Assembly (NCBI RefSeq): GCF_002502735.1
Contig: NZ_DAQC01000003.1
Span: 1 to 28,256 of the forward strand
Origin: Methanoregula sp. UBA64
GTDB taxonomy: Archaea; Halobacteriota; Methanomicrobia; Methanomicrobiales; Methanospirillaceae
DNA length: 28,256 nt
Direction: 5' to 3'
Shown here: piece after piece, positions 1 through 7,063 of the stretch
How positions within the stretch are numbered: position 1 is the stretch's first letter
Layout of the letters: each line of letters begins with the position of its first letter
Program-made: the position numbers and the translations under genes
The notes under the pieces: generated by a model
The model's input: only the letters and a program-made list of their open reading frames with translations
What the model was told of the DNA's origin: nothing
Database searches by the model: none

Positions 1-695
1 ACATCGGTCCAGATCCAGATCTCGTCCGCATCGATCCCGGCGCCGATGATGGACGCCGAATAGTCCGAGCCGCTCCGGCCAAGCGTGGTGACGATCCCCT
101 GTTCCGTGCAGCCCATGAACCCCATGATCACCGGGATCTCTTTTGCAAGGAGCGGGTCTATCTTTGCCTTGATCCGTGCGTCGCTCTCGGTAAGGGCGGT
201 CGCCTCGCCGTGCTGGGGCGTGGTGAGGATACCGGCCTCGCAGCCGTCAAAGACCGTGGACGGGATGCCCCGCTGCCGGATTGCCGCACCCACGATCGGG
301 GCGAGCAGCCGTTCCCCGTACGAGATCACGTAGTCCTTGGACCGGGGCGTGAGCTCGCGGAGATTGTAGATCGCAAAGAGGATGTGCTGGAGGCTTGCAA
401 GGCGCTTCTCGATGACTGCGCCGACCTCTTTTACGTGATCGGGCGCCGCCCCCTCAAGAGTGGTCATGTGGCGCTGGCGGAGCGCCGCGATAAGGGGAGC
501 CACTGCAGTGCAGTCCTTTGCGGTCGGGAGCTTCTCTGCGATCTCGATAAGCTGGTCGGTCACGCCCCGCTGGGCCGATACCACGACCGCGATTTTGTCC
601 CCGGCGTTGTGGTGTTTTTCTAAAATATCGACCACAAGGCCGATGCACCGTGCGTCTGCAACGGAAGTCCCGCCGAATTTCATGAGATATTTCAT
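1..695 (-). CDS. lysC: Aspartokinase, 3' end cut off by window
   Basis: Aspartate kinase phosphorylates aspartate, the first step toward lysine, threonine and methionine. The reading frame on the minus strand starts at an ATG at 695 and runs off the left edge, so about 231 residues of the catalytic amino-acid-kinase domain are visible. The N-terminus carries the family signature K-F-G-G-T-S, followed by VVSAQRGVTDQ. Further in are SYGERLLAPI and TTLGRSGSDYSA, ending at DEIWIWTD, all typical of the kinase domain. The C-terminal ACT regulatory domains lie outside the window. A second in-frame ATG at 683 would begin directly at MKFGGTS and is an alternative start; no clear Shine-Dalgarno separates them. 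The gene is divergent from tfrA with only 63 bp between, so the promoters must be back to back. Confidence 0.95.
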   Translation of the reverse strand, partial: MKYLMKFGGTSVADARCIGLVVDILEKHHNAGDKIAVVVSAQRGVTDQLIEIAEKLPTAKDCTAVAPLIAALRQRHMTTLEGAAPDHVKEVGAVIEKRLASLQHILFAIYNLRELTPRSKDYVISYGERLLAPIVGAAIRQRGIPSTVFDGCEAGILTTPQHGEATALTESDARIKAKIDPLLAKEIPVIMGFMGCTEQGIVTTLGRSGSDYSASIIGAGIDADEIWIWTD

Positions 696-725
696 GTCAC
701 GTCCACTCTTGGTCAGTACCATTTC

Positions 726-739
726 TTTATTTTAGTATA
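726..739. promoter_or_regulatory. TATA-like region between aspartokinase and tfrA
   Basis: An AT-rich stretch reading TTTATTTTAGTATA lies about 29 nt upstream of the tfrA ATG at 759, the distance expected for a leaderless or nearly leaderless archaeal transcript. Read on the other strand it also gives an AT-rich TATA candidate about 35 nt from the aspartokinase start. No Shine-Dalgarno is visible before 759, which agrees with a leaderless tfrA message. Assignment is by position and composition only. Confidence 0.45.
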
Positions 740-758
740 CGACGCACAGAATTATAAT

Positions 759-2387
759 ATGCATGCAGACGACGTGGTGGACTGCCATGTGCTCGTGATC
801 GGGAGCGGCGGCGCCGGGGTCCGGGCGGCAATCGAGGCCGCGGGGTCCGGCGATGTCGTGATGGTCACAAAAACCATTGCGGGAAAGGGCGGCTGCACCA
901 CGATGGCCGAAGGGGGCTACAACGCGGTGCTTCGCGAGGCCGATTCCTGCGAGATCCACTACGAGGATACGCTCAAAGGGGGAGCGTATTTAAACGACCC
1001 GGAGCTGGTAAAAGCGCTGGTGAAAGAATCGCCGCTCCGGATATCCGACCTGATCCGGTGGGGTGCAGTCTTTGATTTCACCGAAAAGGACGAAGTTGCC
1101 CAGCGCCCGTTCGGGGGCCAGCGGTTCCCCCGGACCTGTTATGCCGGGGACCGGACCGGCCACGAGATGATGAAGACGCTTGTTGAGCGCCTTGCCGGGA
1201 CGGACGTGACAAAACTCGAAGAGGTGACGGTGATCGATCTCCTCAAAGACGGCGACCGGGTGGCGGGGGCGCTTGCCCTTGACGAGAAAGGGGAGCTTGT
1301 CGCGATCACGGCCGACAGCACGATCCTTGCCACCGGCGGCGGGACGAAAGTCTACGATGTCTCCACGAACTCGTCGAGCGGGACCGGCGACGGGTACGCC
1401 ATGGGCTACCGGGCGGGAGCGGAACTCGTCGATATGGAGATGGTCCAGTTCCACCCGACCGGCGCGGTGTTCCCGTACGATGCAAGGGGCCGGCTCATTA
1501 CCGAAGCCGTGCGGGGCGAGGGCGGGGTTTTGAAGAACAATCTCGGCGAGCGGTTCATGAAGCGGTACGACCCGGACCGGATGGAACTCTCCACGCGCGA
1601 CGTGGTCTCCCGGGCGATTGCAACCGAGATCGCACAGGGCCGGGGCACGGAACGCGGCGGCGTGTACCTCGACGTGACCCACCTGCCGGCCGAACAGATC
1701 GAGACCCGGCTGCCGGTGATGCTCGAACAGTTCCTCACGTACGGCGTGGATATACGAAAAGAGCCCATGGAAGTCGCTCCCACGGCCCACCACATCATGG
1801 GCGGCCTGCGGATCACGCCCGAATGCAGGACAACGATCCCCGGCCTCTTTGCCTGCGGGGAATCTGCCGGCGGCGTGCAGGGCGCAAACCGGCTCGGCGG
1901 GAACGCCCTTGCCGACACGCAGGTCTTCGGGAAACGGGCGGGCGCGGCAGCCGCACAGGAAGAGCGCCGGGCAAAAAAGGTGGACCCGGCCCAGATCGAA
2001 CGCCAGAGGAACCGGCTCGACCGGTTCCTTGCCGGGACAGAAAACCCGGCGGACGCGAGAAAGGATCTCCAGCTCGCAATGTGGAAGGGCGCCGGGATCT
2101 TCCGGGACGAGGCGGGGATAAAAGCCGCGCTTGCCACCGCAAACCGGCTCGCGCAGGTGCCGGTCAAAGCCGCATCGGCCCGGAACCTTGCGGACTGTTG
2201 TATCCTTGAGAACATGCTTGTTACCGCTTCGCTCATCTGCCGCTCGGCGCTCCTCCGGCCCGAGTCCCGGGGCGCCAACATGCGGACCGATCTCACGCAG
2301 GAATGGGACGCGCTGCACTCGCCCTTCGGCCACACGTACATCTCGAAGAACCGCGAGGGGATCGAAAAGAGGAAGGTGGCGGCATGA
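759..2387 (+). CDS. tfrA: Thiol:fumarate reductase flavoprotein subunit A
   Basis: A 542-residue member of the fumarate reductase/succinate dehydrogenase flavoprotein family. It is predicted to bind FAD covalently and reduce fumarate to succinate in the cytoplasm. Visible landmarks are the Rossmann FAD motif VIGSGGAG (about residues 13-20), GKGGCTTMAEGGYNA (42-56), the active-site segment QFHPTG (230-235), TEAVRGEGG (248-256), the conserved STRDVVSRA arginine region (278-286), TAHHIMGG (342-349) and the C-terminal flavin segment GANRLGGNALADTQVFG (375-391). Length is normal for the family. Its stop overlaps the start of tfrB by ATGA, so the two are translationally coupled. The B subunit has CCG domains, so I assign it to the methanogen Tfr type, with CoM-SH and CoB-SH as electron donors, rather than to a quinone-linked enzyme. 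No membrane anchor genes are adjacent. Confidence 0.93.
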   Translation: MHADDVVDCHVLVIGSGGAGVRAAIEAAGSGDVVMVTKTIAGKGGCTTMAEGGYNAVLREADSCEIHYEDTLKGGAYLNDPELVKALVKESPLRISDLIRWGAVFDFTEKDEVAQRPFGGQRFPRTCYAGDRTGHEMMKTLVERLAGTDVTKLEEVTVIDLLKDGDRVAGALALDEKGELVAITADSTILATGGGTKVYDVSTNSSSGTGDGYAMGYRAGAELVDMEMVQFHPTGAVFPYDARGRLITEAVRGEGGVLKNNLGERFMKRYDPDRMELSTRDVVSRAIATEIAQGRGTERGGVYLDVTHLPAEQIETRLPVMLEQFLTYGVDIRKEPMEVAPTAHHIMGGLRITPECRTTIPGLFACGESAGGVQGANRLGGNALADTQVFGKRAGAAAAQEERRAKKVDPAQIERQRNRLDRFLAGTENPADARKDLQLAMWKGAGIFRDEAGIKAALATANRLAQVPVKAASARNLADCCILENMLVTASLICRSALLRPESRGANMRTDLTQEWDALHSPFGHTYISKNREGIEKRKVAA

Positions 2388-3853
2388 AGGAGCTGCACGT
2401 CACCGTCCAGCGGTTCGATCCCGAAAAGGACGCAGAACCGCAGTTCGTGCCGTACACGGTGAGCGTGAACGACGGCGCCCGGGTCCTCCACGTCCTGCAC
2501 GCGATCCACGATACTCTCGATGCAACGCTCGCGTACCGCTACTGCTGCAGCTCGGGGCAGTGCGGGAGCTGTGCGGTGCGGGTAAACGGCGAGCCGGTCC
2601 TTGCCTGCATGGCGGAGGCAGCGGACGGGATGATCATTGCGCCGCTCAACCTCCCGGTGAAAAAGGATCTCGTGGCCGATATCCTCCCGAAGATCCGCGA
2701 GATCGCCTCGCTCGTGCCAGCCGAGCACGGGACCGAACGGCTCCCGGTAAAGGCAGAGATCGATGAGATCAAACCCCTCCGGGACTGCATCGAGTGCATG
2801 GCCTGCGTCTCGGTCTGCCCGGCCATGGACGTGACAAAGTTCCTCGGGCCCACCGCGATGCGACAGGAGATGCGGCTCGCGCTCGATCCCCGGGACAGCA
2901 AAAACCGGGTGCCGGACGCGGTCCGCGACGGGCTCTTTACCTGCACGAGCTGCCAGGCGTGTTTCAAGGTATGCCCGAAGAAGATCAGGATCCCCGGGAA
3001 AGCGATCGAGAAGCTCCGGGCGCTCGCAAACAAGCAGGGCTTCACGTTCCCCCGGCACCGCGAGGTCGAGGCGCTTATCAAAGAGACCGGCCGCAGTGTT
3101 GTCCGGACCGCACCAACGTTTATGGAGCAGTCGGGCTTCATCATCGAACCCGATGGCCCGGTCAGGGCAACGGTCGGCTTCTTTGTCGGCTGCATGTACA
3201 ACCTGCGCCAGCAGCAGTCGGCGCTCGATGCAATGGAGATCCTAAAAAGGAACGGTATCCGGGTGATCATCCCCCGCGACCAGGTCTGCTGCGGCTCGCC
3301 GCTGATCCGGACCGGCCAGCTCGATTATGTGGATACCCTGAGGAAACGCAACATCGATGCGTTCCGGACCCGCCGGCTCGACACGGTGATGACAATGTGC
3401 GCCGGGTGCGGATCGACCCTCAAGCACGATTACGCGACCCCGTTTAAGGTCATGGACATCAACGAAGTCCTTGCGAATTACGGAATCGAGCCGCCGGCAA
3501 AGCTCCCGCTGAAAGCAACCTACCACGATCCCTGCCACTTACTGCGGGGCCAGGATATCAGAGAGGAGCCCCGGCAGCTGATCCGGCAGGTGGTGGACCT
3601 TGTCGAGATGCCCTCCATCTGCTGCGGCTCGGGCGGCGGGGTAAAGTCCGGGCTGCCCGATGAGGCGGCGGCGCTTGGCGAAAAGCGGCGCGAAGAGATC
3701 AAAAAGACCGGGGCCGATCTCGTGATCACCTCCTGCCCGTTCTGCGAGTTCCATATCGCGAGCCACTCGGACAAGCCGGTCAAAAATATCATGACGGTTC
3801 TTCTGGAAGGGTACCGGGAGAAGGACCGGCTGGCCGGAAAGGAGAAGGAATAA
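2384..3853 (+). CDS. tfrB: Thiol:fumarate reductase iron-sulfur/CCG subunit B
   Basis: A 489-residue subunit starting at the ATG that overlaps the tfrA stop. It fuses a succinate-dehydrogenase-type iron-sulfur protein to an HdrD-like C-terminal half. In order: a plant-type [2Fe-2S] domain with Cys55, Cys60, Cys63 and Cys75; two [4Fe-4S] motifs (Cys135/138/141/145 and Cys187/190/193/197); then two CCG domains (Cys270, Cys302-303, Cys339/342; and Cys384, Cys413-414, Cys451/454). In heterodisulfide reductases the CCG domains hold the catalytic non-cubane clusters. In the known methanogen enzyme this subunit oxidises CoM-SH plus CoB-SH to the heterodisulfide and passes electrons to TfrA. All expected cysteines are present, so the enzyme looks intact. 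An upstream in-frame start at 2303 is possible but would bury 27 residues in tfrA and is unlikely. Confidence 0.94.
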   Translation: MKELHVTVQRFDPEKDAEPQFVPYTVSVNDGARVLHVLHAIHDTLDATLAYRYCCSSGQCGSCAVRVNGEPVLACMAEAADGMIIAPLNLPVKKDLVADILPKIREIASLVPAEHGTERLPVKAEIDEIKPLRDCIECMACVSVCPAMDVTKFLGPTAMRQEMRLALDPRDSKNRVPDAVRDGLFTCTSCQACFKVCPKKIRIPGKAIEKLRALANKQGFTFPRHREVEALIKETGRSVVRTAPTFMEQSGFIIEPDGPVRATVGFFVGCMYNLRQQQSALDAMEILKRNGIRVIIPRDQVCCGSPLIRTGQLDYVDTLRKRNIDAFRTRRLDTVMTMCAGCGSTLKHDYATPFKVMDINEVLANYGIEPPAKLPLKATYHDPCHLLRGQDIREEPRQLIRQVVDLVEMPSICCGSGGGVKSGLPDEAAALGEKRREEIKKTGADLVITSCPFCEFHIASHSDKPVKNIMTVLLEGYREKDRLAGKEKE

Positions 3854-3857
3854 GCCC

Positions 3858-3862
3858 TTTTT
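3858..3862 (+). terminator. Short oligo-T after tfrB
   Basis: Five T residues begin 5 nt after the tfrB stop codon, in the archaeal manner of stop-proximal T-tract termination. It is short and has no hairpin, so confidence is low. Confidence 0.3.
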
Positions 3863-4255
3863 ACCAGGAAGTGCCCTTTCCCGGCAGCCACCCGGGCGCG
3901 GGTACTGCCCCTTCCCGGGGGTAGTTCCCGGAATACCGGACCTTATGTCCCGTGCGATCGTTTCTCCGACGGAGGAGCAGGTATCAGGAAAACCCCTGCA
4001 ACCGGTTCCACAGGAAATCGTGTCCACGCGCATAGAAAATACTGTTTTAATCGGGTATTTCAAGGAATAAAGCGATTAAAAAGCCGATTGATCCTGCAAA
4101 ATAGCGGGCTTCTGTTGACAGGCTTTTTGGGATCAATGGAATGGTTATATGAGCCTGAGATCTGCCAACCGGTGCAATCTGTGAGCGTTTCTCAGATCTC
4201 CGACGGGGAAATTTATCATAATGATGCAGTATCGATGGTCACTCCCGATAAGAAG
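3863..4255. other. Intergenic stretch with inverted repeats, no gene seen
   Basis: No open frame here resembles a protein. The first part (3863-3950) is GC-rich with several CCCGG-type palindromes. From about 4044 it becomes AT-rich. Two interleaved 8-bp complementary pairs lie at 4078-4137 (separate entry). A further inverted pair, GAGATCTG at 4157-4164 and CAGATCTC at 4193-4200, encloses a 28-nt loop. An open frame covering 4088-4720 runs through this stretch, the dispersed repeat and the 31-bp array. Its composition follows the repeats, so I do not treat it as a gene. The stretch could hold a small RNA, but nothing identifies one. Confidence 0.4.
4078..4137. other. Two interleaved 8-bp complementary pairs, possible pseudoknot
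   Basis: AAAAAGCC at 4078-4085 is complementary to GGCTTTTT at 4121-4128, and ATTGATCC at 4087-4094 is complementary to GGATCAAT at 4130-4137. The order A-B-A'-B', with one base between A and B and one between A' and B', is that of an H-type pseudoknot with a 26-nt connecting loop. Whether it is transcribed is unknown. Confidence 0.35.
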
Positions 4256-4418
4256 ACGCTCTTGGGGGCTAAAGCCCCCGCCGCGTGGGCATCCCCCCAT
4301 TGCGATAGTGCTGTATTACCCGTACCGGGAGCAGGTCTGAATGCAGGTAAGTCAGAGTGTATCGCTCGCGCCCCCGCCCCCCTTGGGGGGCAGGGATGGC
4401 GCAAAGGGGGCTGCAAGC
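4256..4418 (+). repeat. Dispersed palindromic repeat, copy A (about 163 bp)
   Basis: This stretch matches, in inverted orientation, 18887-19054 of the same window. Shared blocks include an exact 15-nt end (ACGCTCTTGGGGGCT), then CCCCCGCCGC, GGGCATCCCCC, a TATTACC block, a GCAGGTAA block, TATCGC, GCGCCCC and TGGCGCAA. Local hairpins are GGGGGCTAAAGCCCCC near the left end and CCCCCCTTGGGGGG near 4379-4390. The two halves are also roughly inverted repeats of each other (GCGATAGTGCTG near 4312 against the complement of CAGAGTGTATCGC near 4354). This is a non-coding, high-GC, hairpin-forming mobile or REP-like element. No transposase or target-site duplication is seen. Confidence 0.75.
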
Positions 4419-4481
4419 AGAAAGACGGTCCTGAACCTACCAGCCCGGGATTTTCCCCTCCAAACTTTTCCCGGCATTTTT

Positions 4482-4666
4482 TATTTTCGTCCGGAAAAAT
4501 CCGGCCGCACAAACTTTCGCCCGGAACTTTTTTGGATTTTCCAACTTTCAAACCGGAAAAAATCCGGCCGGAGAAATTTCAATCCAAAATTTTTTGGGAT
4601 TTTCAACTTTCGACCGGAAATTTTTTTGGTTTTTCAAATTTCGCGGCCAAAAAAAGTCCGTGTTTT
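4482..4666. repeat. 31-bp phased tandem array, block 1
   Basis: The heptamer AAYTTTC begins at 4512, 4543, 4574, 4605 and 4636, an exact 31-bp period, with a looser first unit at 4482. Each unit has the heptamer, usually a CCGG or GGCC element, an A- or T-tract of 5-8 bases, and then usually GGATTTTC into the next heptamer. Units differ by many substitutions but hardly any length changes. Because 31 is not a multiple of three, the repeat cannot encode a repeated peptide, so the open frame across it is incidental. About 78 bp of unrelated sequence follow before block 2. Confidence 0.8.
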
Positions 4667-4715
4667 CTGATCCCGGTACCGGTTCCGTATCGCAGGATTT
4701 ACGACGGAGAAGTGA

Positions 4716-4743
4716 GTTAGTTGCATAACTAACACCTTTTTTT
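4716..4743 (+). terminator. Hairpin plus T-tract between array blocks
   Basis: A perfect 7-bp inverted repeat, GTTAGTT and AACTAAC around the loop GCAT (4716-4733), is followed within 3 nt by seven T residues. This has the shape of an intrinsic terminator on the plus strand. No gene ends just upstream, so it would terminate an unknown RNA or be incidental to the AT-rich array. Confidence 0.3.
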
Positions 4744-4744
4744 C

Positions 4745-4930
4745 AACTTTCGCGCCAACTTTTTTTAAAATTTTCAACTTTCAACCGGAAATTTTTTAGG
4801 ATTTTCAACTTTCGCGCCAAAAAAAATCTGCCGGAAAAACTTTCGCGGCAAAAAAAACCGGGCAGATCAATTTTCAAACCAAAAATTTTTGGCCGGAAAA
4901 AATTTCAGACCGTACGAGCGGGACGCGATC
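4745..4930. repeat. 31-bp phased tandem array, block 2
   Basis: Six more units begin at 4745, 4776, 4807, 4838, 4869 and 4900 with the heptamer AAYTTTC or close variants, again exactly 31 bp apart. Block 2 is out of phase with block 1 by 16 bp. After 4930 the periodicity fades. Isolated elements remain: AACTTTCG at 4998 with its inverted partner CGAAAGTT at 5033-5040, and a GGCCGGAAAAATTTTCCGGC palindrome at 4931-4950. A 31-bp period is close to three turns of B-DNA, so the A/T tracts fall on one face of the helix and may bend the DNA. Confidence 0.8.
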
Positions 4931-5097
4931 GGCCGGAAAAATTTTCCGGCAGCCGGCACTCTCCGTCGTGAGACCTGCACATACGGGCAGTTTTTCCAAC
5001 TTTCGTGGCGATCTTTTGGAAATTTTCTCGCGCGAAAGTTCATACAAGCAGGAAAAAACCCGGTACGAACCGGATGCACCCCTTAAAAAAAATCCCC

Positions 5098-5126
5098 CAT
5101 GCCTCATTGGCATGATCTGATGAGGC
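5098..5126. promoter_or_regulatory. Mutually exclusive hairpins upstream of cas6-like gene
   Basis: CATGCC (5098-5103) pairs with GGCATG (5109-5114) around a 5-nt loop. GCCTCAT (5101-5107) pairs with ATGAGGC (5120-5126). The pairs share bases, so only one can form at a time. The element lies about 120 nt before the preferred start of the Cas6-like gene, with A8 (5085-5092) just before it. It could be a leader switch, a protein-binding hairpin or chance. Confidence 0.3.
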
Positions 5127-5244
5127 CCAGTTTTACCGGAGGGACGCACGACCATGTACCGGACATGTGTCCTGCACCATGAATTACCCTTATGACCTCT
5201 GCGCATCATTTGTAGATACCACAGAAACGATCGAGCCAGACCCC

Positions 5245-5907
5245 ATGATCCTCAACACCTTCACCCTGACCCTTGACCCGGCCAATCCGATGGCCGGCAC
5301 AATTAAGGAGCTGCGCGGGTTCTTTGCCGCAAAATTAGCCGGGTACACCGAACTCCACAAGAACGATACTACCGCGTTCATCTACCGGTACCCGGTCATC
5401 CAGTACAAGCTGATCAAAAACATCCATACCGTGATTGGCATCAACGAAGGTGCAGAAGTCCTCAAAACAATCTGCGATGAATCTCCCGAAATCCGGCCGG
5501 GCACGGAGACCTGGCGGATCACCGGGCACAGCACCGGGATCGCGGCCGGGGAGTTCGGGATCGCAGACACGCTCCATACCTATGAGTTCCTGACGCCCTG
5601 GCTCCCGTTCAGCCAGGAGAACTACAAGAGGTTCTACAAACTCAAAGGCAAAGAGGAACGGGACGGATTTGTCCAGAAGATCCTGGTCCAGAACATCGGG
5701 TCCCTCTCAAAATCGCTTGGCTATGAGAACCCCGCGCCCATCAGATGCGATACGAACCTCCATTTCCAGAAAGACCGGATCGGGGATGTCACCGACATGA
5801 CCTTTACCGGGAAATTCCAGGCAAATTTCGTGATCCCCGATCTCCTTGGCATCGGGAAATCCGTCTCGTCAGGGTTTGGCACGGTACGCCAGATCCCGCC
5901 GAAATAA
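5245..5907 (+). CDS. Cas6-like (Cas6b-type) RNA endonuclease, solitary
   Basis: A 220-residue protein with the features of a repeat-RNA-processing Cas6. The N-terminal ferredoxin-like half has LRGFFAAKLAGYTELHKND followed by FIYRYPVIQYK (about residues 45-55) and VIGINEGAEVL (63-73), the conserved run I recall from Cas6b-type proteins. The C-terminus has the glycine-rich loop GIGKSVSSGFGTV. His38 lies in the region where Cas6b enzymes carry catalytic histidines (from memory, not aligned). I chose the ATG at 5245 because MILNTFTLTLD matches a Cas6 first beta strand. A GTG at 5167 and an ATG at 5179 would add 26 or 22 residues unlike the family. No other cas gene or CRISPR array lies in the window, so it is either an orphan enzyme acting on a distant array or has another RNA substrate. 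Confidence 0.8.
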   Translation: MILNTFTLTLDPANPMAGTIKELRGFFAAKLAGYTELHKNDTTAFIYRYPVIQYKLIKNIHTVIGINEGAEVLKTICDESPEIRPGTETWRITGHSTGIAAGEFGIADTLHTYEFLTPWLPFSQENYKRFYKLKGKEERDGFVQKILVQNIGSLSKSLGYENPAPIRCDTNLHFQKDRIGDVTDMTFTGKFQANFVIPDLLGIGKSVSSGFGTVRQIPPK

Positions 5908-6051
5908 CAGGAATCTGGTTTAGCAGCTGGTCATTACAAACTTCTAGGAAACCCTTCTGGGAAGAGAGTGGAATAATAATCTCCAGAATAGGGCATAAAT
6001 GCCAAAGTGAAAAAGGGATTTGGTATAAGACGTAAAAGTGAAAAAAGAAGA

Positions 6052-7038
6052 TTATATCGAAGTGAGGGTTACGGTCCATGGGCCGCTCGCTGACACATCG
6101 AGGTAGTATGTCCCCGGCCCCATACGTTCAGAAGTTTTACCATTATAGGATCCAATCTCGTTGACTAATAGATCAAGTTTGTTGCCCTGTGAATCTTCCA
6201 ACCAGATAATAAAATTACTTTCCCCGGAATACGACATACTGAAGATCCGCATCCCATCGCCAGTTGCTGTGAAAGATTGCACGTCGTCACCATAACCCTT
6301 GAAAGAAGTGACTTTCGAACCCCCACTACCGGAAGTGGTTTGGGTTACTTGCACCTTTCCATGCTCGGTGCCGGGGACGTAAATAAGAGCGTTTTCATCC
6401 TTCACCGCACCGCTCGGTGTTATCACCCAAACATTTGTCGCTCCGGTCGTAAGTGCTGTGAGGTATACGCCGTTATTATATTGCCATGTGCCGGTAGCCT
6501 GAACGGGTGCCTTCCCGGCTAGATTGAAATATTCGACAAAAGTCCCATCGGCATTAAATGTCACCTGACCATAACCGGCCGATCCTGCATCACAGGTATA
6601 CGTTCCGACAATCGGATCGGACCCGTGAGATGCCGTAAGGGATGCTGTGGCAACCGCAGTAATTACTGATGTTGGGGATGCCGAAACTGTGGTTAATGTC
6701 GGTAAATTTTGCCCGGTGAAACGGACTGCCTTTGCATTTGATATTGACGAGATCAGGGTATCTTCAGAAGAATTGTAAATATAGGTACCGATAAGTTGCC
6801 CGGCGGTTACCTGATACTCACCATCTTTTATTTTCGTCCAATTTCCGCTGATGGTTTCTGTCCTTTCGGAATTTACCGCTTGGTACTGGCCGTTTGCTGT
6901 GAAAGTCCATAAAGACCCCGATGAGGTGCTCCATGCACCTACAACAGGATCGTTAGATTGGGTGCTTGCGCATCCAGCAACAATTACAAGGGCAAGACTG
7001 ACGAGGATAATTGTTGAGATAATGATATTTTTTCTCAT
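6052..7038 (-). CDS. Lipoprotein with repeated beta-rich domains
   Basis: A 328-residue secreted lipoprotein of unknown function. The N-terminus is a lipoprotein signal peptide with hydrophobic residues 5-20 and the lipobox VAGC, so Cys23 should be lipidated and the protein anchored outside the membrane. Two similar segments follow, DPVVGAW...FTANGQY...GNW (about 30-70) and DPIVGTY...FNADGTF...GTWQYNNGVY (about 140-190), separated by a Thr/Ser/Ala-rich linker. The C-terminal part (about 245-328), with KGYGDDVQSFTATGDGMRIF and ending SGPWTVTLTSI, looks like another beta-sandwich module. It lies 25 bp downstream of the neighbouring lipoprotein gene, with GGGAG before the ATG as a likely ribosome site, so the two should be cotranscribed. 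The function cannot be inferred beyond a surface-exposed beta protein. Confidence 0.8.
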   Translation of the reverse strand: MRKNIIISTIILVSLALVIVAGCASTQSNDPVVGAWSTSSGSLWTFTANGQYQAVNSERTETISGNWTKIKDGEYQVTAGQLIGTYIYNSSEDTLISSISNAKAVRFTGQNLPTLTTVSASPTSVITAVATASLTASHGSDPIVGTYTCDAGSAGYGQVTFNADGTFVEYFNLAGKAPVQATGTWQYNNGVYLTALTTGATNVWVITPSGAVKDENALIYVPGTEHGKVQVTQTTSGSGGSKVTSFKGYGDDVQSFTATGDGMRIFSMSYSGESNFIIWLEDSQGNKLDLLVNEIGSYNGKTSERMGPGTYYLDVSASGPWTVTLTSI

Positions 7039-7063
7039 GATTACGGCTCCCGTTCTGCTATCG

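Noticed and set aside
990..2333. Long minus-strand open frame opposite tfrA
   Set aside because: It is the antisense shadow of a gene with a full set of fumarate reductase motifs.
4088..4720. 210-codon open frame rich in Phe, Lys and Pro
   Set aside because: It runs through the dispersed repeat and the 31-bp arrays. Its composition mirrors the DNA repeats, and a 31-bp period shifts frame at every unit, so it is not a gene.
4482..4930. CRISPR array
   Set aside because: Units abut without unique spacers, the sequence between heptamers is itself repetitive, and no conserved repeat of 25-37 nt alternates with variable spacers.
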